DNA from: JBNKVT01 sp050299335
GTDB lineage: Bacteria; Pseudomonadota; Alphaproteobacteria; Rhodobacterales; Rhodobacteraceae
Direction: 5' to 3'
Assembly (NCBI GenBank): GCA_050299335.1
Contig: JBNKVT010000019.1
Location: 6,514-70,513, forward strand
DNA: 64,000 nucleotides
Part shown: one piece after another, positions 42,385-51,065 of the stretch
Numbering within the stretch: the first letter of the stretch is position 1
Layout: every line of letters starts with the position of its first letter
The notes under the pieces: generated by a model
What the model was told of the DNA's origin: nothing
What the model saw: only the letters and a program-made list of their open reading frames with translations
Databases searched by the model: none
Made by a program: the position numbers and the translations under genes

Positions 42385-43281
42385 TCAAGGCCATTTGGCC
42401 ACCGGCGGCAGCGACATCAGCACCGCCTCGGGATTGTGGCCGGTCTGCAGGCCGAACTGGGTGCCGCGGTCATAGACGAGGTTGAACTCGGCATAGCGGC
42501 CGCGGCGGACCAGCTGATGCTCGCGCTCGGCCTCGGTCCAGGGCTCGGCCATGTGGCGCTCGGTGATCGGCAGGAAGGCCTTCAGGAAAGCCTCGCCCAC
42601 GTCGCGGGTGAAGGCGAAATCCGCCTCCCAGTCGCCGGTCGTGTGGTCGTCATAGAAGATGCCCCCGACACCCCGCGCCTCGTTCCAGTGGCGGATCATG
42701 AAATATTCGTCGGCCCAGTCCTTGAAGCGCGGATAATACCCCGGATCATGGGCATCGCAGGCCTCCCGCAGCCGCTCGTGGAAAAAGGCCGTATCCTCTT
42801 TGTCCTCCACCATCGGATTAAGATCCGCCCCGCCCCCGAACCACCAGCCCGCCGGGGTCCAGAACATCCGCGTGTTCATATGGACCGCCGGGGTCCTGGG
42901 GCTCTGCATATGGGCGACCAGCGAAATCCCCGAGGCCCAGAATCGCGGGTCTTCCGCCAGCCCCGGCAGGTCCTTGCGGGCCATCATCGCCCGACGCGCC
43001 GGTTCCGAGAGGGTCCCGTAAACCTCCGAGACATTGACCCCGACCTTCTCGAATACCCGGCCCCCGCGCAGCACCGACATCACCCCGCCACCGGCATCCT
43101 CTTCGCCCTCGCCTGCCCGCCGGGTCTCCTTGCGTTCAAAGCGGCCCGGAGGGAGGCTGGCAAAGGGGCCGGTGTCCTGAGCGTCTTCGAGTGCCTCGAA
43201 AGCCGCGCAAATCCGATCGCGCAGCTCCACGAACCACGCGGCGGCGCGGGCTTTCTCTGCGGTCAGGTCAGGCGGGCTCAA
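42385..43281 (-). CDS. hemF: Oxygen-dependent coproporphyrinogen III oxidase
   Basis: 298 residues, normal length. Oxidatively decarboxylates coproporphyrinogen III to protoporphyrinogen IX in haem synthesis. Seen: GVNVSEVYGTL, AHMQSPRTPAVHMNTRMF, WWFGGGADLNPMVEDKED, YFMIRHWNEARGVGGIFYDDH and RGRYAEFNLVYDRGTQFGL. The start is TTG at 43281 with AGGAAAG upstream; no in-frame ATG is nearby upstream of the family start. 39 bases after the GNAT gene. Confidence 0.94.
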   Translation of the reverse strand: MSPPDLTAEKARAAAWFVELRDRICAAFEALEDAQDTGPFASLPPGRFERKETRRAGEGEEDAGGGVMSVLRGGRVFEKVGVNVSEVYGTLSEPARRAMMARKDLPGLAEDPRFWASGISLVAHMQSPRTPAVHMNTRMFWTPAGWWFGGGADLNPMVEDKEDTAFFHERLREACDAHDPGYYPRFKDWADEYFMIRHWNEARGVGGIFYDDHTTGDWEADFAFTRDVGEAFLKAFLPITERHMAEPWTEAEREHQLVRRGRYAEFNLVYDRGTQFGLQTGHNPEAVLMSLPPVAKWP

Positions 43282-43320
43282 GGGCGTGGTCGCTTTCCTG
43301 GCTGGGCCGGGGCGCGGCGG

Positions 43321-43821
43321 TCAGCCGACCCGGCGCCGTTTCGATATCCGGTCGACCGGCTGTCCGCTTTTCAACGGCACGCCCGGGTCGGTCTTGTAGG
43401 TCTCAAACCCCATCCGGTCGTAATAGGCAAGCCCGCCGGTATTGTCGGCCCGGATCGTGGCGTTGATCCACGCCGCACCGTGCCCACGGGCGAAAGCCAG
43501 CGTCTCGGTGAAAAGCGCCGTGCCGATGCCGCGCTGCGTCCCGCCGACCTGCGCGAAAGTGGCGATATCGACCCAATCGTCCCCAAGCGCGGCCTTGCGC
43601 GCCAACGTCTGAAACCCGACAGGTCGCTGGTCTTCGTCCAGCGCGACCAGGCAGCTGAGCCGATCCGGCCCGCTCAAGAACCAGCCGGCGAATGCGGCCT
43701 CGTCCATCGGGTCCTCGAAGGCGGTGGTGCCGCCGATGCCGATGATTTCGTTCAGGAGCGTGCAAAGCGCCGGCACGTCGTCTTGCTGCGCCTGTCGGGT
43801 GGAAATCGTGGATCGTGTCAT
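43321..43821 (-). CDS. GNAT-family N-acetyltransferase
   Basis: 166 residues of the GNAT superfamily, transferring acetyl from acetyl-CoA to an unknown amine; resembles phosphinothricin-acetyltransferase-like members. The acetyl-CoA site reads VGGTQRGIGTALFTETL and the C-terminal part has NATIRADNTGGLAYYDRMGFE. ATG at 43821 is preceded by GGAG at a somewhat long distance; an open frame extends 16 codons further upstream. Probably co-transcribed with hemF. Confidence 0.88.
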   Translation of the reverse strand: MTRSTISTRQAQQDDVPALCTLLNEIIGIGGTTAFEDPMDEAAFAGWFLSGPDRLSCLVALDEDQRPVGFQTLARKAALGDDWVDIATFAQVGGTQRGIGTALFTETLAFARGHGAAWINATIRADNTGGLAYYDRMGFETYKTDPGVPLKSGQPVDRISKRRRVG

Positions 43822-43882
43822 GCCGGTCTTGTCTCCAATGGCACCGGGACATGCAAGGGAATTGCGCAAGGCGCGGCGCGAC

Positions 43883-44152
43883 TCAGGGCCAGTTCACCCG
43901 GCCCGGTTCCACCGCATGGATTTCGGGTGTCACCACGTCCTCGGTAACGAACGGGTCGTCCTGCACGCGCCGCTCCAGCGCCTCACGGTCCTCGTTCTGC
44001 GCGATCACCACGCCGCCGAGCCCGGGCGCAAGCGAGCCGGACATCAGGAAAACCCCGTCATCGAACCCCCTGCCGATCCAGGCCCTGTGACCCTCCATAT
44101 GCTCGGCAGCGGCGCCGCGATTGGCGGAAAATCTCAGGAAGACGATATACAT
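43883..44152 (-). CDS. YciI-family protein
   Basis: 89-residue YciI-like protein (ferredoxin-like fold). Seen: the N-terminal YIVFLRFSANRG, HMEGHRAWIGRGFDDGVFLMSGSL, GGVVIAQNEDREALE and DPFVTEDVVTPEI. The conserved catalytic-type His and Asp of the family are plausible at HRAW and DDPF. Function of the family is poorly defined. ATG at 44152. Confidence 0.85.
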   Translation of the reverse strand: MYIVFLRFSANRGAAAEHMEGHRAWIGRGFDDGVFLMSGSLAPGLGGVVIAQNEDREALERRVQDDPFVTEDVVTPEIHAVEPGRVNWP

Positions 44153-44501
44153 GGGTCTGCTCCTTGGCTTTGAAAACAAGGGATAATCCGGGCTGCTGAC
44201 GGAAGACGGCAGCAGGACCTCGCGCAAAATCCGCCCGGAGGGATTTTTAGGGGTGACTGCGGCAAAATCGCGCGCTATAGAAATCGCGAACTCATGGACC
44301 GGAGGTCGTTTGATGGAAATGTACGGAATCCCACGACACAGCTGATCGCTGCGTAGGCCGTACAGGACTGCGCATCGCAGTCCGCCCCCTTCAGACACCA
44401 TCCTTTTGCCCACCGGAGGGCAGCCATGATTCTCCTTATCCCGACATTCGTCGTCCGTTCGGCCTTCCGCCGCCTTTCCACTCTTTACCATGGAGGGGAC
44501 A
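44153..44501. other. Intergenic region upstream of the ABC exporter operon
   Basis: 349 bases with no convincing gene; an open minus-strand frame continues through it but lacks protein-like composition. It contains a perfect hairpin GGACTGCG-CAT-CGCAGTCC at 44365-44383 and a weaker CTGCTG/CAGCAG hairpin near 44193. Probably the promoter region of the ABC operon and of the YciI-like gene. Confidence 0.45.
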
Positions 44502-46367
44502 ATGTCGCTGTTCGCTCGCACTGAAGCCATGGTCGATCCGTTCGCGCCCTACGAGGCCGCGACGCCGCCCAGGGAGATCTTCGCCTATGTCCGCTCGCTG
44601 ATCGGCCCGTTCCGCCGCGTGATCGTCATTACCCTGTTCTTCGGACTGGTCGCGGCCTTGGCCGAGACCTTCCTGATCTTCTACTCAGGCCGCCTCATCG
44701 ACCTGATGACCGCCGCCGGGTCCGACGGCATCGCCGCCCGCCACGGGCTCGAACTGGCCGCGGCCGCGGTGGTGATCCTGATGATCCGACCCGTCTCGGC
44801 CAGCCTGCAATGGCTGATGATGTTCAACGGCTTTTCGACCAACATGGTCGGCCTCGTCCGCTGGCGGGCGCACCGGCACATGCTGGGCCAGTCGATTGGG
44901 TTCTTCCAGAACGACTTCGCCGGGCGCCTGTCGAACCGGGTGATGAACATGGGCTACGCGGTCGAGGACAGCATCTTCCTCGTCCTCGAAGGCTTCTGGT
45001 ATTTCGCCATCTTCATCACCGCCACCGCCATCGTGCTGGCGGGGATGAGCCCGTGGCTGATCGCCTCGCTGCTGGTCTGGGTGACGATCTATATCAGCTT
45101 CACCATCTACATCGCCCCCCGGATCGGGGTGGCGTCGGAGAAGCTGAGCAATGCGAACTCGGCCGTCACGGCGCGGGTGGTCGATGCCTATACCAACATG
45201 GAATCGGTCAAGCTCTTCGCCCATGCCGAGCGGGAGGAGACTTTCGCCCGCACCGCCATGCAGCGGCACCGCCTCAGGTTCTCGCGGCTGGCGCGGCTGT
45301 TCACGACCATGATCACCGGCGTGCAGACCTGCAACGCGCTGGCCATCATCATGCTGGTTGTGCCTTCGATTCTGCTCTGGAACCGGGGCATCCTCAGCAT
45401 CGGCGAAGTCGCGGCGGCGGTGGCCCTTGTGGTGCGGCTGAACTCGATGACCGGCTGGATCATGTTCCTGACCACGCGGGTCTTCGAGCATATGGGCGTG
45501 ATCCGCGAGGGCCTCGACAGCATCTCCGTGCCCCATAGCGTGACCGACAGGCCCGGCGCCCCGGCCCTGAAGGTTACCGAGGCCGAAATCCGCTACGAAG
45601 GGCTGACCCATCATTACGGCAAGGGCGAAGGCGGGCTCAACGGGGTCGATCTGGTGATCCCGCCGGGCCAGCGCGTCGGGCTGATCGGGCGATCGGGGGC
45701 GGGCAAGTCCTCGCTGGTCAACCTTCTGCTGCGCTTCCGCGATGCCGAAGGCGGCCGGGTGCTGATCGACGGGCAGGACGTTTCCGAGGTCACCCAGGAC
45801 AGTCTCAGGGCCCAGATCGGCATGGTGACCCAGGACAGCTCGCTCCTGCACCGTTCGGTGCGCGACAACATCCTCTACGGGCGGCCCGATGCCACCGAGG
45901 CCGAGATGATCGCGGCTGCCGAACGGGCCGAGGCGACCGGCTTCATCGCCGATCTTGTCGATCCCAAGGGGCGGCGCGGCTACAACGCCCAGGTCGGCGA
46001 GCGGGGCGTGAAACTGTCGGGTGGCCAGCGGCAGCGGATCGCCCTTGCGCGGGTGATCCTGAAGGACGCGCCGATCCTGGTGCTGGACGAGGCGACTTCG
46101 GCGCTGGACAGCGAGGTCGAGGCGGCGATCCAGAAGTCGCTTTACGGGGTGATGGAGGGCAAGACGGTGATCGCGATTGCGCACCGCCTCTCGACCATTG
46201 CCCGCATGGACCGGATCATCGTCCTGGACGCGGGCCGGATCGTCGAGGACGGGACCCATGCCGAGTTGCTGGCCCTGAACGGGCTCTATGCCGGGTTCTG
46301 GAACCGCCAGTCCGGCGGCTTCCTCGGGCTCGATACTGGCGAGAACGTGACCGAGGCGGCGGAATGA
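44502..46367 (+). CDS. ABC exporter half-transporter, subunit 1
   Basis: 621 residues: an N-terminal six-helix membrane domain (about 30-330) and a C-terminal ATPase. Walker A GRSGAGKSSLVNLLLRF, Q-loop, signature LSGGQRQRIALARV, Walker B ILVLDEATSALDS and the H-loop IAIAHRLSTIARM are intact. Lipid A/multidrug-export type (MsbA-like). ATG at 44502 with GGAGG five bases upstream; an ATG 12 bases earlier is less good. Overlaps the second half-transporter gene by ATGA, so the two very likely form a heterodimer. Substrate unknown. Confidence 0.92.
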   Translation: MSLFARTEAMVDPFAPYEAATPPREIFAYVRSLIGPFRRVIVITLFFGLVAALAETFLIFYSGRLIDLMTAAGSDGIAARHGLELAAAAVVILMIRPVSASLQWLMMFNGFSTNMVGLVRWRAHRHMLGQSIGFFQNDFAGRLSNRVMNMGYAVEDSIFLVLEGFWYFAIFITATAIVLAGMSPWLIASLLVWVTIYISFTIYIAPRIGVASEKLSNANSAVTARVVDAYTNMESVKLFAHAEREETFARTAMQRHRLRFSRLARLFTTMITGVQTCNALAIIMLVVPSILLWNRGILSIGEVAAAVALVVRLNSMTGWIMFLTTRVFEHMGVIREGLDSISVPHSVTDRPGAPALKVTEAEIRYEGLTHHYGKGEGGLNGVDLVIPPGQRVGLIGRSGAGKSSLVNLLLRFRDAEGGRVLIDGQDVSEVTQDSLRAQIGMVTQDSSLLHRSVRDNILYGRPDATEAEMIAAAERAEATGFIADLVDPKGRRGYNAQVGERGVKLSGGQRQRIALARVILKDAPILVLDEATSALDSEVEAAIQKSLYGVMEGKTVIAIAHRLSTIARMDRIIVLDAGRIVEDGTHAELLALNGLYAGFWNRQSGGFLGLDTGENVTEAAE

Positions 46368-48229
46368 GCCTCGCCACGCTCGCCCGCCGCCTCGCCGCCC
46401 CGCTCGAAAATCTCGCAGACCCCTACGCCCCGGCACACGCCCCGCCGCAGCCGGGGGTCTGGTTCTACCTGAAAGGCAACCTGAAACCGCTCCGCAAGGT
46501 GATCGCGGCCAGCCTGATCTTCACCGTGCTCGCAGCGACAGTCGAGGTCTGGCTGGTCACCTATGCCGGCACCCTGATCGACACGCTGTCGACGGTCGGC
46601 CTCGGCGAGGACCTCTGGGACCTGCACGGAACGAAACTCGGCCTCGCCGCCCTCGCCATCCTGATCCTCAGGCCCATCACCCATTACCTGCGCGAGGGCA
46701 CCAACGACCTCGGCCTCCGGCCCAACGCCGCGACCCTGTTCCGCTGGCGGGCGGCGCGGCATGTGGGGCGCCAGTCGGTCGGCTGGTTTCAGTCCGACCT
46801 CTCGGGCCGCACCGCCGCGCGGGTGGTCGAGATTGGCTCGGACGCGGCCGGGGCCATCTATTCCTCGCTCAACGCCATCGCCTATGTTTCGGTCTACCTC
46901 ATCGGCATCCTGATCCTGATGGCCGCCGCCGATGCCAGGCTCCTTGCGATCGTAGCGGCCTGGCTCGGCCTCTATGCCGCCACCATGCGCGCCCTGATCC
47001 CGGCCTTCGACCGCGTGAACGAGGCCTTCCACGCTTCGCGCTCCGCCCTGACCGGCGAACTGGTCGATGCCTACGCCAATATCGACACCGTGCGCCTCTT
47101 CGCCGATGCCGACGCGCAGGAGGCGGACACAAGGGAAAAGGTCGAGGACGTGCGGCAGGCCTTCCTGCATCTGCAAAGAGTAGAGGTGGCGCTGAACATG
47201 ACCATCACGGCGCTCGACGGGATCATCCTCGTCGGGCTGGTCGGATTTGCCGCGGCCCTCTGGAACGCCGGCGCGGCGACGCTCGGGATTGTCGGCGTGG
47301 CGCTGGCGCTGGCCTTCCGCATCACCGGCATGATCGAATGGGCGATGGAGGCGGTGGCCGCGATATTTTCCCATGTCGGCGCCCTCCGCGAGGCGTTGCG
47401 CACCGTCGCCCAGCCGCTCGCCATCGAGGACGCGCCCGGCGCACCGGCGCTGGCGATCACCGAAGGCCGGATCGGGATCGAGGCGGTCTGCCACCACTAC
47501 AGCAAGGGGACCGGCGGGCTCGACGGCGTGACGCTGGAGGTGGCACCGGGCGAGAAGGTCGGGCTGGTCGGCCGCTCAGGCGCGGGCAAATCGACTCTCG
47601 TCAACCTGATCCTGCGCTTCTTCGAGGCAGAGGCGGGACGGATACGCATCGACGGGCAGGACATCGCGGAGGTAACCCAGGACAGCCTGCGCGCCGGGAT
47701 CGGCATGGTGGCGCAGGAGGCCGCGCTCCTCCATCGCTCGGTCCGCGCGAACATCGCCTTCGGGCAAGGCCAGGTCAGGCAGGCCGAGATCGAGGCGGCG
47801 GCCAGGAAGGCACATGCCCACGACTTCATTCAGGACCTTCGGGACGAGGACGGGCGGACGGGCTATGCGGCGCGGGTCGGCGAGCGCGGGGTGAAACTGT
47901 CCGGCGGCCAGCGCCAACGGATCGCCCTTGCCCGGGTGATCCTGAAGGACGCCCCGATCCTGATCCTCGACGAAGCCACATCGGCACTGGATTCCGAGAT
48001 CGAGACGGCAATCCAGGAAACGCTCTACGAGGTGATGGAAGGCAAGACCGTGATCGCCATCGCCCACCGCCTCTCGACCATCGCCCGCCTGGACCGGATC
48101 ATCGTGCTCGACGCCGGTCGCATCGCCGAAGAGGGCACCCATGCCGAGCTGCTTGCGGCGGGCGGTCTCTATGCCGGGTTCTGGAACAGGCAATCCGGCG
48201 GGTTTCTGGGAAAGGAGCCGGGGGGATGA
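46364..48229 (+). CDS. ABC exporter half-transporter, subunit 2
   Basis: 621 residues, same architecture as its partner. Walker A GRSGAGKSTLVNLILRFF, signature LSGGQRQRIALARV, Walker B ILILDEATSALDS and IAIAHRLSTIARL are complete, so both ATP sites look active. The C-terminal 20 residues of the two partners are almost alike (GLYAGFWNRQSGGFLG), pointing to an old duplication. ATG at 46364 within the ATGA overlap. Confidence 0.92.
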   Translation: MSLATLARRLAAPLENLADPYAPAHAPPQPGVWFYLKGNLKPLRKVIAASLIFTVLAATVEVWLVTYAGTLIDTLSTVGLGEDLWDLHGTKLGLAALAILILRPITHYLREGTNDLGLRPNAATLFRWRAARHVGRQSVGWFQSDLSGRTAARVVEIGSDAAGAIYSSLNAIAYVSVYLIGILILMAAADARLLAIVAAWLGLYAATMRALIPAFDRVNEAFHASRSALTGELVDAYANIDTVRLFADADAQEADTREKVEDVRQAFLHLQRVEVALNMTITALDGIILVGLVGFAAALWNAGAATLGIVGVALALAFRITGMIEWAMEAVAAIFSHVGALREALRTVAQPLAIEDAPGAPALAITEGRIGIEAVCHHYSKGTGGLDGVTLEVAPGEKVGLVGRSGAGKSTLVNLILRFFEAEAGRIRIDGQDIAEVTQDSLRAGIGMVAQEAALLHRSVRANIAFGQGQVRQAEIEAAARKAHAHDFIQDLRDEDGRTGYAARVGERGVKLSGGQRQRIALARVILKDAPILILDEATSALDSEIETAIQETLYEVMEGKTVIAIAHRLSTIARLDRIIVLDAGRIAEEGTHAELLAAGGLYAGFWNRQSGGFLGKEPGG

Positions 48230-48476
48230 GAACCCGAACCGGGCCATCCCGGGCCTCCGCACCGTCGCCGACGGTTTCCCCATCGAGTGGATGGACAGCC
48301 TCGGCATCCCCACCCTGCTCGCCAAGAACCCCGACCTCGCCAAGAAGGCCCTCTTCATCCACGAATACGCCGTGTGGGCCCTGATGCTCCTGATCGCCGC
48401 CCATGTTGGGGTCGCGCTGATGCACACGGTGATCAAGAAGGACGGGGAGATGCAGCGGATGTGGCCGCCTTATTGA
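48228..48476 (+). pseudogene. Cytochrome b561 C-terminal fragment
   Basis: An open frame from the exporter stop to a TGA/TAA region encodes about 80 residues matching only the C-terminal end of cytochrome b561 (IPTLLAKNPDLAKKALFIHE, the last membrane helix ALMLLIAAHVGVALMH with its haem-ligand His, and IKKDGEMQRMWPPY). The rest of the protein (three more helices) is absent and no proper start or ribosome-binding site is present. Fused by position to the end of the exporter gene. Best read as a truncated remnant. Confidence 0.75.
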
Positions 48477-48544
48477 TTAGGCAAGCGGATCATTCGTCCC
48501 GCCACCCAAACCTGCGCTCCCCAAAATTCTTCCCCGCTCCGAGC

Positions 48545-48596
48545 TGGTCCGGTGCGACCAGCACCGGTCCAAGCCCGTCCCGCCCCGGGGACGGGC
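48545..48596 (+). terminator. Tandem hairpins, possible terminator of the ABC operon
   Basis: First hairpin: TGGTCCGGTGC/GCACCGGTCCA with one mismatch and a GACCA loop (48545-48571). Second: perfect 9-bp stem GCCCGTCCC/GGGACGGGC with a 6-base loop (48573-48596), followed by GCTTTGCTG. No real T-run, so termination is uncertain. Confidence 0.45.
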
Positions 48597-48730
48597 GCTT
48601 TGCTGACGCAAGGTTGAGCGGGCCGCTAGGGATTGTCTGCACCATAAAGCTTCCCAGCACAGAGGCCTGGGACGCGCCCATCCTGGGACAGTCTTGGCCC
48701 TGATTTCTGAGCGGGAACGGTGGGTTGGCG

Positions 48731-48777
48731 GTGGTGGAAAAGAACGGCGTGTGAAGCGGATGTGGCCGCCGTTCTAG
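48731..48777 (+). pseudogene. Second decayed cytochrome b561 C-terminal end
   Basis: Reads VVEKNGV, then after a one-base frameshift KRMWPPF-stop, matching the end IKKDGEMQRMWPPY-stop of the fragment 250 bases upstream. Only the last 15 codons or so are recognisable. A relic of duplication or of a broken gene. Confidence 0.6.
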
Positions 48778-48838
48778 GAAGTGTGAGTGGAAGGGGAGTT
48801 CGCTGCTATGGTGATTGTGTACTTGAAGAGATAGTAGT

Positions 48839-49075
48839 TTATGGGTGTGCCGTACGCCAGATTTCAAGCATTGAAAAGGCGGCGTCCAGTGAGGCTACGC
48901 GAGCAAGCACATTGATACCGCGCCTTTCACAATCATCATTGGTCTCAAAGAGGAAGTAACCGTCGAAGCCCAAATGCGCGGCACCACTTTCTATTATGGA
49001 CTTTTGCGATAGTTCCGAGATATGAATCGACCTAGAGTTGTCTATTCTCGCAGTGCCGAGGTATCCGTCTTCCAT
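48839..49075 (-). CDS. Small unknown protein of the low-GC island
   Basis: 78 residues, protein-like in composition (GFDGYFLFETNDDCERRG), no family recognised, no membrane segment. Its ATG (49073-49075) overlaps the ATG of the divergent plus-strand gene within the hexamer CCATGG, which makes at least one of the two starts doubtful. May be a real small gene or a chance frame opposite untranslated leader. Confidence 0.45.
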   Translation of the reverse strand: MEDGYLGTARIDNSRSIHISELSQKSIIESGAAHLGFDGYFLFETNDDCERRGINVLARVASLDAAFSMLEIWRTAHP

Positions 49076-49763
49076 GGCCCGTCCTCCTAATCGCCCGCGC
49101 ATCTCCGCAAACGAGCTGGCCCTTTATATGGTTTCGTCTGACACTGCCCGCATGGGTATCATCAGACGAGCAGCCGAGCCGCAGACCTATGTAACTACGC
49201 GATACAAAGATGTCCGCGCCCCAATAAAGACATTCCTAGCCGACATGGCTCGCCGGGGGAATCCCTTAAATGAAGCAGAAGCTATGTTTGAGCATCGAGC
49301 CGAAGATCCCGATGAAAGCGATCTACGACAGGATGATGCGAGGCAGTCGATTGAGGTTATTCGGTCTGTCAGGGGCATGGCGAACCAACTTGCCCCACTC
49401 GAATTTGTCCAAGCGCCACACTCACAGCCAAAGCTGAATCTATCGGGTGTCGAGGTATCTGTGCGAGCTGATTTGTGGGTCTATGGCAGCAGGCGTGATA
49501 CTGAGCAAATTGGTGGCGCACTGCTTAGAATGACGCAAGATGATGGGGCGCGAAGGGAAGACATGGGGCGCTACGTTGCAACTTTAATGCGGATGCATCT
49601 TGATCAAAACAATCCTTCCAACCGAGAGCCTACGAACCGACTGTGTATGGCGATTGATATTCGCCATGGTCAAATTTTCGCGGCTCCAAATGCAAGCGCA
49701 CGGCGAATGAGCGACATGGAAGCGGCTTGTCGTGTCATTCACGCTCTTTGGGGGCAGGCCTAG
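49074..49763 (+). CDS. Unknown protein of the low-GC island, faintly nuclease-like
   Basis: 229-residue soluble protein. No known family was recognised. The C-terminal half has a segment LNLSGVEVSVRADLWVYGSR, IGGALLRMTQDDG, RREDMGRYVATLMRMHL and LCMAIDIRHGQIFAAP, which faintly resembles the D..[E/Q]xK core of PD-(D/E)XK nucleases (Cas4/RecB-like) but with an Arg in place of the catalytic Lys; this is speculation. It has lower GC than the surrounding genes. Start ATG at 49074 (MARPPNRPRISANELALY); M32 is an alternative. 174 bases upstream of the DUF3800 gene in the same orientation, so they may act together. Confidence 0.65.
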   Translation: MARPPNRPRISANELALYMVSSDTARMGIIRRAAEPQTYVTTRYKDVRAPIKTFLADMARRGNPLNEAEAMFEHRAEDPDESDLRQDDARQSIEVIRSVRGMANQLAPLEFVQAPHSQPKLNLSGVEVSVRADLWVYGSRRDTEQIGGALLRMTQDDGARREDMGRYVATLMRMHLDQNNPSNREPTNRLCMAIDIRHGQIFAAPNASARRMSDMEAACRVIHALWGQA

Positions 49764-49937
49764 CCTTTTGCATCGCTAATTTAAATAGCCGTTCATTGTC
49801 TCGCTCTCATCGGCTTAAACTACGAGACCTCGTGTGGAACCTTTCAACTTGTCCGATTGACTACGGTACTCATCCGCCAATAAGTTGCTTGTCCCAATTG
49901 TATTTTCGCTCACCTATGGTTTTGGCTCCGCTCCTAT

Positions 49938-50690
49938 ATGTATCTACCCTCTCGTCAAAAGGTATTCTACTTCTGCGATGAATCCAGTCACCACGCTGGT
50001 GACGAATTTATGGCCGTAGGTGGTATCGCAGTGAATCTAAACTCCCTTGGTGAAATTGAGCGACAAATTATTGCTCTGAAGTCATCACTTAGTTTGATGG
50101 GCGAAATAAAATGGAGCAACACGAAAAACAGGCGTGACAGTGGGCAAAAAGCATACGCTGACCTATTGCGAGAACTTGTCGAAGCCAAAAAAATTCATTT
50201 TCACATCAGGTTCCAAAGGACTGACGAATACGATCACAAGCTGTCCGGATCGAGGAGGAAAATAGATACTGTTTCCAAGGCTTACTACCAACTCCTGACC
50301 CATAGACCGGTTACCTTCTATGGTGATTCATCGGACCTTCATATTCGTCCAGACTCAGGAGAATGCACAGAACTACTGCCAAAATACCAAGGACATCTGA
50401 ATTCAGAATGCAAACGAATTCACAAATGCCAATCGGTGAAGTCCATTCACCCTACCAACTCTAAAAACTCCGACATGCTGCAGCTTCTAGACGTGACACT
50501 TGGGGCATTGACATGCCTAAAAAACCAACGCCACTTGAGTGGCAAATTGGCGTCACCTAAAATAGAACTTGCTGATCATATTCATGCGTTGTGGGGGCGT
50601 CATGATCTAGACAAGTCCCACGTGAGAACCTCTCGCAAATTCAATGTTTGGAACGTCAAGCCGACGATGAAGAAAGGTCGCGGTCCCTAG
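49938..50690 (+). CDS. DUF3800 family protein, RNase H-like
   Basis: 250 residues matching the pattern of DUF3800, a predicted RNase H-fold family: N-terminal YFCDESSHHAGDEFMAVGGI (the DES acidic motif), KWSNTK near residue 57, HFHIRF, and the C-terminal SKNSDMLQLLDVTLGALTC (the D..LQ.ADV-type motif). Its GC content is far lower than the window average, as seen by many A/T-ending codons. No good ribosome-binding site at ATG 49938. DUF3800 genes are commonly found beside mobile or defence genes. Role unproved here. Confidence 0.75.
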   Translation: MYLPSRQKVFYFCDESSHHAGDEFMAVGGIAVNLNSLGEIERQIIALKSSLSLMGEIKWSNTKNRRDSGQKAYADLLRELVEAKKIHFHIRFQRTDEYDHKLSGSRRKIDTVSKAYYQLLTHRPVTFYGDSSDLHIRPDSGECTELLPKYQGHLNSECKRIHKCQSVKSIHPTNSKNSDMLQLLDVTLGALTCLKNQRHLSGKLASPKIELADHIHALWGRHDLDKSHVRTSRKFNVWNVKPTMKKGRGP

Positions 50691-50934
50691 GTCCTAGCCT
50701 ATACGGCGCTACAGGCATAACCTGTGGTTTCGGATCCCAGGGACGAATAAAACATAGTCGATTTCCTAGATTTTTTCAACTAGATGTTTCCCATTTTAAG
50801 TGTTTTCCTACCACTCCTGCCAATTCCTGTCTTGCTCGCCACGCACCCTAATTTCCTTTGTTAGATCGACAGAAGTGTCGGTTCTTAGAATCACATACAC
50901 AGATCAACCCTTCGCGCTCATTGTCCCCTCCGCC

Positions 50935-50953
50935 GGTGTGCAAGTTGCGCACC
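50935..50953. repeat. Dispersed palindrome, second copy (GGTGTGCAA/TTGCGCACC)
   Basis: 9-bp arms with one G-T type mismatch and a single-base spacer, followed by CTGCG. Same design as the element at 26834-26853 (followed by CTACG). It lies in the AT-rich flank of the accessory island. Confidence 0.6.
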
Positions 50954-51041
50954 CTGCGAGACCTGCGCAACCACCGCGCAAACCCCGAAAATTAACCCAT
51001 CATCAACCATTTTTTCCAACAAAATCAACGAGAAGCCAGTT

Positions 51042-51057
51042 TTTGCACGCGTGCAAA
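51042..51057. repeat. Perfect palindrome TTTGCACGCGTGCAAA
   Basis: 16-bp perfect inverted repeat a few bases before the ubiB stop, embedded in AT-rich sequence. Could be a dimeric regulator site or part of a dispersed repeat. Its placement at the end of a gene and not before one makes the regulator idea weak. Confidence 0.5.
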
Positions 51058-51065
51058 GCCCCGTC

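Larger units (their letters stand above)
48477..48838. other. Intergenic region with hairpins and remnant sequence
   Basis: 362 bases with no intact gene. Contains the double hairpin at 48545-48596 and a second decayed cytochrome b561 C-terminal end at 48731-48777. Confidence 0.5.
50691..51065. other. AT-rich intergenic tail of the island
   Basis: 375 bases between the DUF3800 gene and the ubiB stop. AT-rich with no gene. Holds a palindromic repeat (50935-50953), a near-match of a CtrA-type box (TTAACCCATCATCAA, about 50993), and a perfect 16-bp palindrome at 51042-51057. Confidence 0.55.

Noticed and set aside
44275..44481. Small open frame upstream of the ABC exporter
   Set aside because: No family resemblance or ribosome-binding site; it looks like a chance frame in an intergenic region containing hairpins.
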